A DNA stretch of 43,782 nucleotides from Thermoleophilaceae bacterium (GCA_030448005.1 JAUJNT010000001.1:662897-706678); one strand, 5' to 3'. Shown: positions 24,528 through 33,380, numbered from the stretch's first letter. Numbers and translations are program-made. Notes: a model not told the origin generated them from the letters alone.

Positions 24528-26688
24528 CCTCGAGCCCCTCCTGTTCGTCATGGGACCGCCTGCGGCGGCCGTCGTTGCCCAGCAGCGGCCGCAGCCCGTT
24601 GACCGCGGCCACCACGGTCGAGCCGTTGTGCACCACGGCGGCGGCGGTAGGCGGCAGCCCGGTGGTCATCGCCGCGGTCAGCGCGGCGAGGTTGACTCCG
24701 CCTACAATCGCGATGTTCTGTCGGACCAGACGGAGCGCCTGGCGTGCGGCGGACAGCGCGTCGGGAAGCGCGTGCAGGTTGTCCTCGATCAGCACGACGT
24801 CCGCCGTCTCGCGTGCGACGGCTGTGGCCCCGCCGAAGGACACCGAGACATCGGCGTACGCCAGCGCGGGCAGGTCGTTGATGCCGTCGCCCACGAACGC
24901 GACGCGCCTGCCGCGCGCGCGTAGCTCCCGCAGCAGCGCCGCCTTCTGCTCGGGGAAAAGATCGCCGTGCACGTGGGCTGGGGGCACGTCGAGGTCGGCG
25001 CCCACCGCGCGTGCGGTCTCGGACTTGTCGCCCGTGAGCAGGTGGATCTCCATCCCGTGGCGGTCGCACAGCGCCATGATGATGCGGCGCGCCTCGTTGC
25101 GGACCGGGTCGGCGTAGGCGATCACCCCCCGCACGGCGCCGTCGACTGCCACATAGACCTGCGACTGTCCCATGCGCCCCGCCGCGGCGGCCGGCGCGAG
25201 GTCGACGCCCTCGCCGTCCAGGAGCCGGTCGCTGCCGACGAGCACGTCAGCCCCGTCCACGCGCGCGCGGACACCGAGACCGATGTCGTAGTGCCAGCGC
25301 CCCCGCCGCCCCGGCTGGGCGCCGCGCTCCGCCGCGTAGCGCACGATCGCCTCGGCGACGGGATGCGTGAGCCGCTGCTCGACGGTCACCGCCAGCTCGA
25401 GGACCTGTCGCGCGGTCATGTCGGGGGATACGGCGTCGACCCCGAGGACCGCCGGCTGCCCGGCGGTGACGGTGCCCGTCTTGTCGAACACGACGGTGTC
25501 GACGCCGGCCAACTGCTCGAGAGCGCGCCCGCTGCGGATGAGCACCCCGGCCTGCGCCGCGCTGGTCATCGCCGACAACACCGCAGTGGGGACCGAGACG
25601 CGAATGCCCGTCGCGAAGTCCGCGATCAGGATCGACGCCGCGCGCGTGGGGTTTCGGGTGAGCACCAGCACCGCGCCGGCGAGCAGGAAGGACGGCAGGA
25701 CGATCCGGTCCGCCACCTTGGCGGCATGGTTCTCGATGCGCGTGTCGTGCACGGGGGCCTCGCGCATGAGCTGGACGATCCGCCCGGCGCGCGTCTCGGC
25801 CCCGACCTGTTCGACGCCTATGTGCAGATGCCCCTCGCGCATCAGCGTCGATGCGTAGACGAGCTCGCCCTCCTCGCGCAGGACCGGCATCGGCTCACCG
25901 GTCAACTGGTGCTCGTCGATAAGCGCCCGGCCGTCGAGCACGCGGCCGTCGACGGGGATGCCCTCGCCCGGATAGACGACCACCACCTCACCTCGGCGGA
26001 CGTCCTCGATCGGCACCTGGCGGCGCTCGCCGTCGCGCTCGACCCATGCCACGTCGGCGATGGAGTCGAGGAGGTCGAGCAGCTCGCGGCGCGATGCCCG
26101 CGCGGTGCGTTCGCGGATCGCCTCGCCGATCTCCACGAGCCCAATCACCGACGCGGGCGCCAGCAGCGATCCGCGGAGCGTCGTCAGGAGGATCGCCGTC
26201 ATGTCGAGCACGTCGAGGTTGAGCCGCCGGTCCACGGTGAGGCTGCGGTAGGCCCGCCGGGCGATCGGCAGCGATGCGCTCAGCACCACGGCTGCGCCGA
26301 CCGGCGCGGGCAGCGCGAACCCCACCAGCCGCCCGAGGCCGGCGGCGCCGGCCACCGCGGCCGGGAGCGCCAGCTGCGGCCAGCGCCCCTGGAGCAGTGG
26401 TGGCGCGCTCGGCGCGGGCGGCGCCGGGTCGGTTTCGGCCTGGCGCAGCAGTTCGCTGACGCGGTCGCGCGCGCGGTCGGCGGGCGTGGAAGGCGTCCAG
26501 CGGATCGCCACGGAGGCGGCGGAGCGGTTGATCCGTATCGATGCCACGGACTCGTCGCGCTGGGCTACGGCTGCCAGCCGTCGCGTGTACGCGGCGTCGG
26601 AGGCGACGCGCGGTGCGCGGCATCGCACGCGGTCGGGGAGCTGGTGGACGACCGTGTGCTCGGGAGCCGCCGCGCCCGCGGTCGTCAC
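24520..26688 (-). CDS. P1B-like P-type ATPase without CPx motif
   Basis: A 722-residue cation pump. An N-terminal HMA-like fold (HQLPDRVRCRAPRV to SVAIRW) has no CxxC pair. Membrane helices follow, then TGE in the actuator domain (DEHQLTGEPMPVL), the phosphorylation motif DKTGT, the P1B-specific HP pair (LTHPVAEAIV), LLTGDKSETA and GDGINDLPAL. In the helix where metal pumps carry CPC or CPx, this reads DFATGIRVSVPTAVLSA, without cysteine, as only some divergent P1B members do, so the metal is uncertain. GTG at 26688 overlaps the previous stop (GTGA). Likely exports or loads a metal across the membrane. Confidence 0.88.
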   Translation of the reverse strand: MTTAGAAAPEHTVVHQLPDRVRCRAPRVASDAAYTRRLAAVAQRDESVASIRINRSAASVAIRWTPSTPADRARDRVSELLRQAETDPAPPAPSAPPLLQGRWPQLALPAAVAGAAGLGRLVGFALPAPVGAAVVLSASLPIARRAYRSLTVDRRLNLDVLDMTAILLTTLRGSLLAPASVIGLVEIGEAIRERTARASRRELLDLLDSIADVAWVERDGERRQVPIEDVRRGEVVVVYPGEGIPVDGRVLDGRALIDEHQLTGEPMPVLREEGELVYASTLMREGHLHIGVEQVGAETRAGRIVQLMREAPVHDTRIENHAAKVADRIVLPSFLLAGAVLVLTRNPTRAASILIADFATGIRVSVPTAVLSAMTSAAQAGVLIRSGRALEQLAGVDTVVFDKTGTVTAGQPAVLGVDAVSPDMTARQVLELAVTVEQRLTHPVAEAIVRYAAERGAQPGRRGRWHYDIGLGVRARVDGADVLVGSDRLLDGEGVDLAPAAAAGRMGQSQVYVAVDGAVRGVIAYADPVRNEARRIIMALCDRHGMEIHLLTGDKSETARAVGADLDVPPAHVHGDLFPEQKAALLRELRARGRRVAFVGDGINDLPALAYADVSVSFGGATAVARETADVVLIEDNLHALPDALSAARQALRLVRQNIAIVGGVNLAALTAAMTTGLPPTAAAVVHNGSTVVAAVNGLRPLLGNDGRRRRSHDEQEGLEDA

Positions 26689-26906
26689 CCGGCGCGGTCC
26701 GGCTGCGACGGCAGCGGAGGCGGATCCGAGCGGCGCTCGCTCTTGGCCTCGGCGTAGAGGTCGACGATCCCGCGGCGGGCATCCATCGTCGCATCGCCGG
26801 CCGCAACTACGCCCTTCATCGCCAACTTCGCGACCGGCCGTAGCCCGCGCCCGGCGAAGGTCAACGCCGCCGCGGCACCGACCAGAGCAGCCATCTTCTC
26901 GTCCAT
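26685..26906 (-). CDS. Small helical protein upstream of the ATPase
   Basis: A 73-residue protein starting MDEKMAALVGAAAALTFAGR with one hydrophobic helix, then a basic amphipathic helix (RPVAKLAMKGVVAAGDATM) and DLYAEAKSER. ATG at 26906 follows CAGGAGGAGG and shares a base with the stop of the preceding gene (TGATG); its own stop overlaps the ATPase start. It therefore belongs to a tightly coupled four-gene operon. Related to the protein at 24270-24527. Confidence 0.7.
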   Translation of the reverse strand: MDEKMAALVGAAAALTFAGRGLRPVAKLAMKGVVAAGDATMDARRGIVDLYAEAKSERRSDPPPLPSQPDRAG

Positions 26907-27442
26907 CAGTCCTCCTCCTGTTGCTTCCCGGAGCGCCACGTCGCGGGAGCGCCGTAGAACTTAAAGAACGTCTCCGACGCGTACCAGGCGAGCAGGTACC
27001 AGGGCGCGTCGCCCAGCCGGTCGGTACCCCGCAGCGCCTGGCGCACCGAGAGCAGCCCGAGCCCGAGCGGCACCAGCGTCCGCAGGTCGCCATGCGGAAC
27101 GCGCCGTGCCAGGGCCCCGTTCAGGGCGCCCGCCGCCTCGCGCGCGACCGTCGCGGGATTCTCCGCGGGATGCGAGCTTTCACTCTTGGCCACCGTGAGC
27201 CCGAGCGCGTCGAGCCGGGCGGTCACGGTCGCCGCGTCGCGGGGGTCGAACTGCGCCACGACGCTCGCAGCGTGGACGCGCACCGCGACCTCCGTCACCT
27301 CGTGGATCGCGTCGAGCGCACGCTCGACGCGCGCCAGCTCGCCGGTTGCGGAGGGGCCCCGCGCGACGCGGATGCGCAGCCGTCCCGGGGCGGCGCTGAC
27401 CACGCGCGCCGTTTCCAGCGAGACCACCGCCCTCCCATCCAC
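26906..27442 (-). CDS. HMA_2-domain membrane-associated protein
   Basis: About 178 residues from GTG 27442. It holds an HMA-like fold (VVSAAPGRLRIRVARGPSA to VVAQFDPRDAATV) without metal-binding cysteines, then a likely membrane segment (LVPLGLGLLSVRQAL) and a C-terminal WYLLAWYASETFFKFYG. This arrangement is common in first genes of such P-type ATPase operons. The frame is open to 27592, but that part lies antisense to the recognisable start of an oxidoreductase gene, so the later start is preferred; no Shine-Dalgarno is seen there, so the start remains unsure. Confidence 0.7.
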   Translation of the reverse strand: MDGRAVVSLETARVVSAAPGRLRIRVARGPSATGELARVERALDAIHEVTEVAVRVHAASVVAQFDPRDAATVTARLDALGLTVAKSESSHPAENPATVAREAAGALNGALARRVPHGDLRTLVPLGLGLLSVRQALRGTDRLGDAPWYLLAWYASETFFKFYGAPATWRSGKQQEED

Positions 27443-27530
27443 GATGGCAGTGTAGGCAACACCCACGCAAAGTGGCGCACCGGCAGCCGCCACTGTCAGG
27501 ACGAGGCGGGGCGGGTATGCGCCCGGGACA

Positions 27531-27876
27531 GTGTCCCTGCGCGGCTCGAAGAGCATCTGGCTGGCGACCGTCGAGGGCGCGGTTTCCGACACTTGACCGT
27601 GACGTGATGGTGGACGTGGCGGTCGTCGGGGCCGGCATCACCGGCATCACGACGTCGCTGCTGCTGAAGCGCTTGGGGGTGACGGTCGCGGTAGGCGAGC
27701 GCGAGGCCGTCGCCGCAGGCGCCACCGGGCACACCACCCCGGAAGATCACGGCGCTGCAGAGCACACGCCTCCCGGACATCCGCTCCAAGAACGGGACCG
27801 ACGGCGCCGTAGCCGACGCCGACTCCGGCCGGCTCCGGCTCCGCGCTCCGGCTCCGGCTCCGCGCTGAAGCAGTAA
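27531..27876 (+). pseudogene. FAD-dependent oxidoreductase (DAO type) N-terminal remnant
   Basis: From GTG 27531, SLRGSKSIWLATVEG, then a slip near 27573, then RFPTLDRDVMVDVAVVGAG and ITGITTSLLLKRLGV (FAD-binding GAGITG) with AAGATGHTTP. Homology stops after about 60 residues (near 27745), and the rest of the frame, to 27876, is low complexity. A normal protein of this kind has 350-500 residues, so this is a remnant. Confidence 0.75.
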
Positions 27877-28210
27877 CCAAGTGCCGATTCGGTTGGCTAG
27901 CGCTGCCTGCGCGAGGGAGTAGGAGCGGCGACGGGCTTCTCCTTCGCGTCGGAAGGAATCGCCACCTCGCTTCGCGGCTTGGACACGCTTCTGGCCCCAC
28001 CTCTAGCGCCAGCCCCACAATGGCGCTGTCGCAAGCCTCCGAAGCGGCTTCATGCGGCTGCCGGCGGCGCGCGTCATGCACGTGTCCCGCCAGGCGCGCA
28101 CAGCCCTACCGATGACAGCCCACGAACCCGATCGGTGGATTCGGGCTGAGCCGGGGGTGAGAATACGGCGATCACTGAACCGCCGCCCGAGGGCCTGCCT
28201 ACTTGTTCTC
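27877..28210. other. Gene-free stretch
   Basis: Lies between two gene remnants. No coding frame here resembles a known protein, and I see no RNA or repeat. Confidence 0.45.
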
Positions 28211-28474
28211 ATGCAGCCCGTCCGCGACCGGTTGGTGCAGCTCGAGAACGCGATCCACCGACTCCTCGTGCGCCGCAGCGCGAGCGCCCCGCGGCTGGCC
28301 GTCGGCGCGGTCTTCTTCGGCTTCGGGTTATTGAAGTTCTTCCCGGGTGCCAGCCCTGTCGAGGACCGGCTTCCCCGTGAAGGGAAGCCGCTGGCGGGTC
28401 GCCGGGCCCTGAAGGCCGCGCACTTAGGAGGTGCACGGCTCAAACTATCAACGGGGCAGGAGGCACGCCCCTGA
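28211..28474 (+). pseudogene. DoxX-like membrane protein, N-terminal fragment
   Basis: Begins MQPVRDRLVQLENAIHRLLV and reads into the first membrane helix RLAVGAVFFGFGLLKFFPGA typical of DoxX-like proteins, then SPVED, after which homology stops. A perfect 9-bp hairpin (CGGCTTCCC, loop CGTGAA, GGGAAGCCG; 28367-28390) sits exactly at the break. Normal relatives have three more helices, so the gene is cut. Confidence 0.6.
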
Positions 28475-28660
28475 ACCCTCCGGAACGACGGACGGCCGAC
28501 GGCCCCCCGAAGGAGAGCCGCCAGACCGTCGGGCGACCCATCGCGGGTCACCAGCAACTGAGGAGGTTGCGCCACGCACACTAGTAGCCCCCGACCAGGC
28601 GGAACGGCGGTCGCGCCGGGCGGCGGGAAGCGTCCGGCTCGATGGGAACTATCCGGGCTC

Positions 28661-29095
28661 ATGGCGAACACGCTGATGACGGTCACCCGCTGCTGCAAGA
28701 CGTGCGGGGCCTGCCTCCCGCTCGAGGACTTTGCCGCGCGCGGCAACCGTCGCGGACCCAGCTGGCACTGCCGGCCATGCTCCAGGGCCAGCAAGCGAAC
28801 CCAGGAGCGGCGGAGGGCGGACCCGGACGGCCGCGATGCCATCAGCTTCGCCGTGGACCACGCTCCCGATCGAGCTCCCGCGATCCGGCTGCGCGAGGAG
28901 CTCGAATGCCACCGCGAGGGTGGTCGTCCGTGGCGATCGGCATGGCCCCACGCCCAGAGCGTCGCCCTACGTGATCTGCCGGTATCCGAGGCGGAGGAGT
29001 GGAGGCAGGCCTTCAGCGCTATGCAGAGGGCCTGGGAGGCGAGCTACGAGGGCACGGCTACCGGTCTGGTGATGGACCTACCCGGAGCGGTTTAG
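28661..29095 (+). CDS. Small zinc-ribbon protein
   Basis: A 144-residue protein with a likely zinc ribbon near the start: CCKTCGACLPLEDFAARG then WHCRPCSRASKRTQERRR, two CxxC pairs 20 residues apart, as in many phage and mobile-element proteins. The middle is Arg-rich and the C-terminus helical (EEWRQAFSAMQRAWEAS). ATG at 28661 or 28676. Function unknown; nucleic-acid binding is plausible. Confidence 0.6.
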   Translation: MANTLMTVTRCCKTCGACLPLEDFAARGNRRGPSWHCRPCSRASKRTQERRRADPDGRDAISFAVDHAPDRAPAIRLREELECHREGGRPWRSAWPHAQSVALRDLPVSEAEEWRQAFSAMQRAWEASYEGTATGLVMDLPGAV

Positions 29096-29141
29096 TGTGC
29101 GACCCGACGCAGGTAGAAGACGAGAGGACTAGTCTCGATAC

Positions 29142-29507
29142 ATGCCTCGATACATGCGCCGGATAGCTGTTGTCCTGACCGCAGTTGCCATCGGGGCCCT
29201 CTCGGCGCCGCCGGGAGCCGCTGCGGCATCGAGGGGGTGCGGCACCATCGATGGCTGGCGTGTCTCCGTTGACGCGGAGTCCACGACGTGCGGGCTCGGG
29301 CGAAGCGCCACCCGCAGCTTCCTCCGACGGGTCGGGCAGGGCGCTGGTACCCCGGGTTTCATCTACGGCCGGAGTCCGAAGACGGGGAGGGTCTACCGCT
29401 TCCGGTTGGCTAGCGACACGGGTACGCAGACGACCAGCAACCTCCTGTACAGGGGCCGCGCCGGGGCCGCTGTGCTCCGAGTCAGAATCCGCAGCCGTAT
29501 CTACTGA
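29142..29507 (+). CDS. Small secreted protein
   Basis: A 121-residue protein with a clear signal peptide (MRRIAVVLTAVAIGALSAP, cleavage near GAAAAS). The mature part has two cysteines (GCGTIDGWRV and STTCGLGRS) that could form a disulfide, and ends in a basic, strand-like stretch (RVRIRSRIY). ATG at 29142 or 29154. Similar small exported proteins are known from Solirubrobacterales, with no function assigned. Confidence 0.65.
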   Translation: MPRYMRRIAVVLTAVAIGALSAPPGAAAASRGCGTIDGWRVSVDAESTTCGLGRSATRSFLRRVGQGAGTPGFIYGRSPKTGRVYRFRLASDTGTQTTSNLLYRGRAGAAVLRVRIRSRIY

Positions 29508-29737
29508 CCCGTCCTCCGGCCGGACTTTCCTCCGCGCGCGTCCGAGCGCTCGGACACCGGGCCGCTGCTGGCGATCCCCGGAGCGGCCTAGCGCGCCTGC
29601 GCCCGGTGCTTCGGTACGGAGCGCGAACGCCCTGGGGCACGCCGCCGATGGAGTGGATCGAGGCCGTCCGCAAATCCGACAACACTCACTCCGGCGGAAG
29701 TCCGCCACGAACCCGAACGCCCAGGAGGCGAAGAACG

Positions 29738-29869
29738 ATGCCCGAGCAGAACCAGCCCGACCCCACGCCGGAGCCGAAGGCCACTCGCACCGGCGAGCCG
29801 GGGAGCACTCTGTTGGAGCGGAAGGAGCAGGCCGAGCGGCTTGAGAGATTGCGCGGCCTAACGACGTAG
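29738..29869 (+). CDS. Very small charged protein
   Basis: A 43-residue frame (MPEQNQPDPTPEPKATRTGE, then an acidic/basic helix LLERKEQAERLERLRGL) after a good AGGAGG nine bases upstream. The Shine-Dalgarno and the sensible composition are the only support. The 29508-29737 stretch before it shows nothing else. Confidence 0.45.
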   Translation: MPEQNQPDPTPEPKATRTGEPGSTLLERKEQAERLERLRGLTT

Positions 29870-29954
29870 GGTGGCGCAGCGGTTGCGCTCCCTGACGACC
29901 GACTGAGGCCACGCCTCGCGCTGCACAGGAACGGCGGCGGGGGTGGCCCCCTCC

Positions 29955-30167
29955 TCAGCCCTCGTCCAACCCCGCCGCGTCCAGTGCTTGCTGCCACCGC
30001 TGCTCAGCGAAGTTTTCATCGGATGCGGTGGCGCAGGCGTCGCACTTCCAGACGGAATCGTCCGAGGGGTCGCCATCCTCCACCGCGCGCTCGACCGGCA
30101 CCCATCCTTCGGCGTCACGAACCTGCACGCGCTTGACGCACTCGATGCAGGTCAGCCAGTCGAGCAT
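29955..30167 (-). CDS. Small double-CxxC protein
   Basis: A 70-residue acidic protein with two CxxC pairs (LTCIECVKRVQVRDAEGW and WKCDACATASDENF), the layout of a zinc ribbon, and a short C-terminal helix (RWQQALDAAGLDEG). No known name. It shares strand with the next zinc-ribbon gene upstream, 28 bases away, and may be co-transcribed. Confidence 0.6.
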   Translation of the reverse strand: MLDWLTCIECVKRVQVRDAEGWVPVERAVEDGDPSDDSVWKCDACATASDENFAEQRWQQALDAAGLDEG

Positions 30168-30195
30168 TACGTCGGGCAGGGCTTGGCGATTCGCG

Positions 30196-30552
30196 TCATG
30201 GCGTCAACCTATCGCCGGGCGCGGTCAGCCCTGGGGGCTGCCGCCGGGGCGCTCCCGCCCTTGCCGCTTCCCACCGCATCGACGGCCGGTAGCCCTTCGA
30301 GTCCTCGCGCTGCTCCGCGCAGGGCACGCACAGCACCTCCCGCGGCGTGTGGCGATACACCGCGTCCCCGCCCTCGCGGATCACCAGCGCGCACCTGGCG
30401 CAGCACTGCTTCGAACGGAGCGGGGTCAGCCACCACTTCTCGGCCGAACTGCCCGACCTGCGTGACTGACGCTGCGCCGAACCCGACGCTGCCTCCCTCT
30501 TGCGTTCCTGCCGCTTGCGTTCCCGCTTGCGCTCTCTCTGCCTGAAGCCCAA
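30196..30552 (-). CDS. Basic zinc-ribbon protein, phage-like
   Basis: A 118-residue protein. A very basic N-terminus (QRERKRERKRQERKREAASG) is followed by EKWWLTPLRSKQCCARCALV, YRHTPREVLCVPCAEQ, a CxxC pair set well known from actinobacterial phages and integrated elements. The start appears to be TTG at 30552; an ATG at 30571 lies in another frame. Likely nucleic-acid binding; function unknown. Confidence 0.62.
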   Translation of the reverse strand: MGFRQRERKRERKRQERKREAASGSAQRQSRRSGSSAEKWWLTPLRSKQCCARCALVIREGGDAVYRHTPREVLCVPCAEQREDSKGYRPSMRWEAARAGAPRRQPPGLTAPGDRLTP

Positions 30553-30958
30553 TCGTCTCGCCTCTCTCCATCCGGGTAGGTGCTGACCTCGTTGCCGCAG
30601 GCGGTGGGCACCCTCCTACCGAGAATCAGTGCTTCCGATGCTGCATCCGTGTCCTCTCCGGCGACCCAGTAGGCGACGGTCCGGCTCGTTCTGGCCGGAC
30701 GGCCACCAGCGGCTCTCCGTTGGCGGGCACTTCGCCCAAACGCCGCGCAGTTCTCGGGGTGCGCTCACCCGGACCTGCTCCCACCGGGGACACGGGTTGT
30801 GACTGCCCCGGCTACTGGGCCTGCGCCGGCTACCGAGCGGCGGCTCCGGTGTCCGGATGCTGGCGTGACGATTGGGCCACTATCGGGCCACGCGGGCGAC
30901 CGGTGGGCCAAGCGGTCAGACCATCGAAAAGCGAGCCTGAGCTGGGGAAAGAGAGGAG
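30553..30958. other. Gene-free stretch before tRNA-Asp
   Basis: No gene is supported; the frames across it read into the tRNA. A hairpin at 30679-30700 (GTCCGGC, 8-base loop, GCCGGAC) is the only structure noticed. This is where an element integrated at the tRNA 3' end would have its edge. Confidence 0.45.
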
Positions 30959-31032
<74 letters not shown>

Positions 31033-31061
31033 GAGCGCCGCCCGAGGATAGCGAAACGGCC

Positions 31062-31208
31062 CTAGGGCTCGGGCGCTTCGCGCGTCTCCTTGGCGGCCTG
31101 CCGCCGCTCACGAATCGTTGTGACGAGCAGCCACGCGAGAAAAGCCGCGACGGGCAGCAGGTAGGCGACGTTGACCAGCCAGTGCCCTGTGTGTGCGAGG
31201 TGGAGCAT
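31062..31208 (-). CDS. 48-residue single-helix membrane protein
   Basis: Short gene just after the cupredoxin-like gene on the same strand. It encodes MLHLAHTGHWLVNVAYLLPV, a hydrophobic helix continuing to AFLAWLLVTTI, then a charged cytoplasmic tail (RERRQAAKETREAPEP). The gap to the upstream gene is 86 bases and no strong Shine-Dalgarno is visible. The helix plus positive-inside tail makes a real small membrane protein likely; its partner is probably the cupredoxin-like protein. Confidence 0.6.
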   Translation of the reverse strand: MLHLAHTGHWLVNVAYLLPVAAFLAWLLVTTIRERRQAAKETREAPEP

Positions 31209-31294
31209 CTTCTCTATCCGGGCGCCGCGCGGCGGTTGCCCAATTCACCGAACCTTGGCAGGTCGCGTGCCAAACGCGTCGGTGGCCCATCCGA

Positions 31295-31747
31295 TCACGA
31301 GGGCTCTACCACCAGCCTCGCTATCAGCGGATCACCACCTCCGTGCTCCGCCTCGTGGCTCTCCACCTCGAAGACGCCCTCGATCTCCGCCCGGAATGAG
31401 AAGCGGGCGCGAGCGTCCGGGCTGGTTTCCTTCTCGATGTCGTAGCCATGCACGTGAATCTGGTCCGGCGCGTCCGACTCGACCACCAATCGCACCAGGT
31501 CGCCCCTCCTCACCTCGATCCGCGCGGTGCCGCCGGCCGGCTTACCGTTGCGAAGCACGACGCTGTGCTCGGGTCGCGTGTCGGTGGTGGCGCTGGGCTG
31601 CTCCCGGTCCGCGAACGGCGCGGTCTCGGATGACGGCGCGGGGTCATCTGCCTTCTCGTCCCCCTCGTCTGGACGCGCGAGCACGAACCCCACCGCTGCA
31701 ACCGCAACAGCCAGGGCGATCAGCCCGAGGCGCTGTCCTCTCGACAT
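31295..31747 (-). CDS. Membrane-anchored cupredoxin-like protein
   Basis: A 150-residue protein with an N-terminal membrane helix (RLGLIALAVAVAAVGFVLA), an acidic/Pro linker, and a cupredoxin-like beta domain (TARIEVRRGDLVRLVVESDA, QIHVHGYDIEKETSPDARAR, FRAEIEGVFEVESHEAEHGG). The HVHGYD strand is typical of a group of cupredoxin-like proteins; the Cys ligand of blue-copper proteins is absent, so electron transfer is doubtful and copper binding through His is only possible. The domain would face outside. Confidence 0.8.
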   Translation of the reverse strand: MSRGQRLGLIALAVAVAAVGFVLARPDEGDEKADDPAPSSETAPFADREQPSATTDTRPEHSVVLRNGKPAGGTARIEVRRGDLVRLVVESDAPDQIHVHGYDIEKETSPDARARFSFRAEIEGVFEVESHEAEHGGGDPLIARLVVEPS

Positions 31748-31907
31748 GCAAGTACCTCCGTCGGGGCTTCTGTGGGCCTTCGCGAGCCCCGAGCGAGTAT
31801 GGCAATAGCCCCGCCGAGCAGGGCCCGGCGGTTCACACCAAGGCCACAGCGGCGTAACGCGACCGTGACCGGGACCACCCCCTCTGCCACCGAAGCTCCC
31901 ATCAGCT

Positions 31908-32657
31908 ATGAGAGGCGCCGAGATCCACTTTCACGCGCTGCCCGGAGTGGACGACGGACCATCGACGATGGAGGAGAGCGTTGCGCTCCTGCGCGCGGCC
32001 GCCCACGACGGGACGGACACCGTGGTGGCCACACCGCACGTGCGCGGCGACTTCCTGACCCAGGTGGGAGACCTTGGCGACCGGGTGCGCGAGCTGCGAT
32101 GCGCCGCATACGCCGCCGGATTGGCAATCGATCTGTGCCGCGGTGCAGAGCTCGGGCACGACATGGTGGGGCGCCTCGGTCAGCACGAGCTGGAGACGCT
32201 TGCCCAGGGACCCCCCGGGGCGCGCTGGATCCTGGTCGAGACGCCCTTCGAAGCGCTGGACGACGTCTTCCATGCGGCCACCGACGAGCTGCGAGACCGC
32301 GGCTTCGAAGTGGTCATCGCGCATCCCGAGCGCAGCGCCGATGCCGCCCTCGATGATTTCCGCGGCCTGCGGCGCGAGCTCGCGCGCGGAGCGGTGGCAC
32401 AGGTGAACGCCCAATCCATAAGCGGGGCGCATGGCCACGAGGCGTGCGTGGCGGCCTTCGCGCTGATCGCCGAGGGGCTGGTCCGGGCCGTGAGCTCCGA
32501 TGCCCACGGCCCGATGCGGCCGCCGTCGCTAGGCGAAGCTCGGGCGCGACTGCTCGACGCCGGTGTGCCGGTCGAGACCTGTCGCCGCCTCACCTTCGCC
32601 GGCCCCCGCCACCTGCTGGCTCGGGGCCTCGTGAGCCCGGCCGTGGTACGAGCCTAG
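31908..32657 (+). CDS. PHP-type protein tyrosine phosphatase (CpsB/YwqE-like)
   Basis: A 249-residue PHP-fold hydrolase. Metal motifs run in the CpsB order: EIHFHALPGVDDGPSTMEES (HxH plus Asp), VVATPHVRG, CRGAELGHDM, VIAHPERS and VSSDAHGP. Family members dephosphorylate tyrosine kinases controlling polysaccharide export; no such kinase or capsule gene is in this window, so the target is unknown. Start ATG at 31908. Its 3' end overlaps the convergent response-regulator gene. Confidence 0.87.
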   Translation: MRGAEIHFHALPGVDDGPSTMEESVALLRAAAHDGTDTVVATPHVRGDFLTQVGDLGDRVRELRCAAYAAGLAIDLCRGAELGHDMVGRLGQHELETLAQGPPGARWILVETPFEALDDVFHAATDELRDRGFEVVIAHPERSADAALDDFRGLRRELARGAVAQVNAQSISGAHGHEACVAAFALIAEGLVRAVSSDAHGPMRPPSLGEARARLLDAGVPVETCRRLTFAGPRHLLARGLVSPAVVRA

Positions 32658-33380
32658 GTCCGCCGGGATCCTCAGCTCCGGATCGAAGCGGTATCCCACG
32701 CCGAAGTGGGTGTGCAGGTACTTCCACTGCGGGGAGGCGTCCTCAAGCTTCTGGCGCACCTTGCGGATGAAGACGTCGACGGAGCGGTCCCCGTGGGCCA
32801 TCGCGTAGCCCCAGACCTGCTGATAGATCTCCTCGCGCTGGAGCACCCTGCCCTCGGCATCGGCCAGGAGTCGAAGCACCTCGAACTCGCGCCTCGTGAG
32901 ATCGGCGCTGCGTCCGGCGGCGAAGGCCTGGAACTGGTCTGGCCGGATCTCGAGCTCTCCGGCACTCAGGGGGGGCTCCTCCCCGCGGCCGCCCGCCACC
33001 TTGCGGCGGCGCACGACCGCCTCGACGCGCGCAATCACTTCTTGAGGGTGACAGGGCTTCGTGACCCAGTCGTCGGCACCCATCCGCAGGCCGCGCACGC
33101 GCTGGGCGACACTCGAACGACCGGTACAGACCACCAGGCCGAGGCCCGGCATCGCAGTGCACAGCCGCTCGAGGAAATCCCACCCGCTCGAGCCGAGCAT
33201 GGCGAGGTCGACCACGAGCGCGTTCACGCGCATGGCTATGAAGTCCTCGACCAGCGGGGCGGACTCGAGCCGGCGGTACTGCCAGCCGATGCCGTCGAGC
33301 CGGTTAACGAGGACGCTTACGAATCCTGAGTCGCGATCGAGGATCGCGAGCCGGATTGGGCCTGGATCAGTGCCTTTCAC
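32529..33380 (-). CDS. PhoB/OmpR-type response regulator
   Basis: A 283-residue two-domain regulator: receiver (LAILDRDSGFVSVLVNRLDG, phospho-acceptor Asp in ALVVDLAMLGSSGWDFL, Lys in VTKPCHPQEV) and winged helix (GELEIRPDQFQAFAAGRSAD, LTRREFEVLRLLADAEGRVL, DRSVDVFIRKVRQKLEDASP, THFGVGYRFDPE). About 45 extra residues follow the usual end and overlap the phosphatase gene antisense. Position beside a second PhoB-type regulator and the pst genes suggests phosphate control. No histidine kinase is in the window next to it. Confidence 0.88.
   Translation of the reverse strand: MKGTDPGPIRLAILDRDSGFVSVLVNRLDGIGWQYRRLESAPLVEDFIAMRVNALVVDLAMLGSSGWDFLERLCTAMPGLGLVVCTGRSSVAQRVRGLRMGADDWVTKPCHPQEVIARVEAVVRRRKVAGGRGEEPPLSAGELEIRPDQFQAFAAGRSADLTRREFEVLRLLADAEGRVLQREEIYQQVWGYAMAHGDRSVDVFIRKVRQKLEDASPQWKYLHTHFGVGYRFDPELRIPADLGSYHGRAHEAPSQQVAGAGEGEAATGLDRHTGVEQSRPSFA

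Noticed and set aside
26689-27093. Upstream extension of the P-type ATPase frame
   Set aside because: Translation is Arg/Cys-rich without homology and overlaps two real genes; the GTG at 26688 overlaps the previous stop as coupled genes do.
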